Origin: Chloroflexota bacterium
GTDB lineage: Bacteria > Chloroflexota > UBA4733
Assembly: GCA_025449435.1 (NCBI GenBank)
Contig: JANWJO010000234.1
Coordinates: forward strand, 1 to 6,068
Direction of reading: 5' to 3'
DNA: 6,068 bases
The position numbers and the translations under genes were made by a program. The notes under the pieces are model-generated. The model saw only the letters and a list, made by a program, of their open reading frames with translations. It was not told where the DNA came from and searched no databases. Positions 5,664-6,068 of this stretch are shown here, piece by piece (positions within the stretch are counted from its first letter, which is position 1; the number at the start of each line of letters is the position of its first letter).

Positions 5664-6068
5664 TTACCCAGTGGCGCGGCGTACTATTGCCAGCGTTTGC
5701 TCGGCACACGTTTGCCAGGTAAACCGCCGGGAGCGGGCGAGCCCCTTCTCAATAAGGGCGTCGCGGAACGTGCTTGGTTCCACCACGGATGCCAGTGCGC
5801 GCGCGAAGGCCCGCGGCTCGTTCTCGCTGAGGACGGCGGCTGCGTCACTACCTGTGCCGCACACTTCTGGCAGTGGGCCGGTGTTGAGCGCAACCACCGG
5901 TGTGCCACACGCCATCGCTTCTAACTGTGGAAGCGCGAATCCCTCTTAGATTGACGGGAAGGCGAGCGCTCGCGCACTCCCGTAAAGTACAGGAAGGTCA
6001 GCATCGGACACCCGCCCGAGCCAGTGCACCACCGGCTGAAGTCCGAGGCGGGCAATGGTCGCTTCGAC
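5664..6068 (-). pseudogene. GT4 family glycosyltransferase C-terminal part, interrupted by an in-frame TAA and cut by the window edge
   Basis: The minus strand carries 134 sense and interrupted codons of a GT4 (glycosyl transferase group 1) donor-binding domain in a single frame from the window edge to TAA at 5664-5666. The edge portion reads VHWLGRVSDADLPVLYGSA and continues to FPSI. A TAA stop (plus positions 5946-5948) follows, and then EGFALPQLEAMACGTPVVA in the same frame. Family members have tyrosine (TAT/TAC) at the stop position, in the SxYEGFxLPxLEA motif containing the EX7E pair that contacts the nucleotide-sugar donor. Both glutamates and everything after them are intact, including LPEVCGTGSDAA, so the break looks recent, or is a base-call error. 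An internal ATG at 5915 could only give an 83-residue fragment. The gene is first of the visible glycosyltransferase run. If the stop is genuine, the truncated product would lack the donor site and be inactive. Confidence 0.8.

Overview
The window reads as a moderately GC-rich bacterial chromosome segment. Evidence for a bacterium is the purine-rich ribosome-binding sites, GTG as well as ATG starts, a 4-bp stop/start overlap, and a canonical class II tRNA-Leu preceded by a sigma70-like -35/-10 pair and lacking an encoded CCA end. The combination of archaeal-type PurP homologues with a cluster of cell-surface glycosyltransferases makes me favour Chloroflexota, but this is an impression from memory of where bacterial PurP homologues occur. 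It cannot be proven from these bases.

Layout from left to right. Positions 1-41 hold what may be the last codons of a plus-strand gene. A perfect 20-bp hairpin (72-115) follows, between that tail and the converging minus-strand genes. Two tandem minus-strand paralogues of PurP come next: the downstream one at 125-1165 has altered active-site motifs, and the upstream one at 1204-2223 looks intact. PurP is the ATP-grasp, formate-dependent ligase that makes FAICAR in archaeal purine synthesis. An 86-bp gap carries the promoter of a plus-strand tRNA-Leu(GAG) gene (2310-2393), so the purP pair and the tRNA are divergent.

From 2439 to the right edge is a tightly packed minus-strand run of four glycosyltransferase genes. 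In transcription order they are a GT4-type enzyme cut by the window edge and interrupted by an in-frame TAA (5664-6068), a second GT-B-fold enzyme (4416-5633), an ExoA-like membrane-anchored GT2 (3389-4447) and a rhamnosyltransferase-like GT2 (2439-3392). The last three are separated by about 30 nt or overlap, which suggests one operon that assembles an exopolysaccharide, O-antigen-like chain or other surface glycan on a lipid carrier at the inner face of the membrane.

Points most worth following are the purP tandem, in which one copy has lost the ATP-grasp glycine loop and other motifs while keeping the rest of the fold, and the single nonsense codon placed directly before the first glutamate of the EX7E motif in the edge glycosyltransferase. 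A replaced glutamate in the neighbouring glycosyltransferase and the unusually long perfect hairpin are also notable. I found no CRISPR array, insertion sequence or obvious prophage or integrase.
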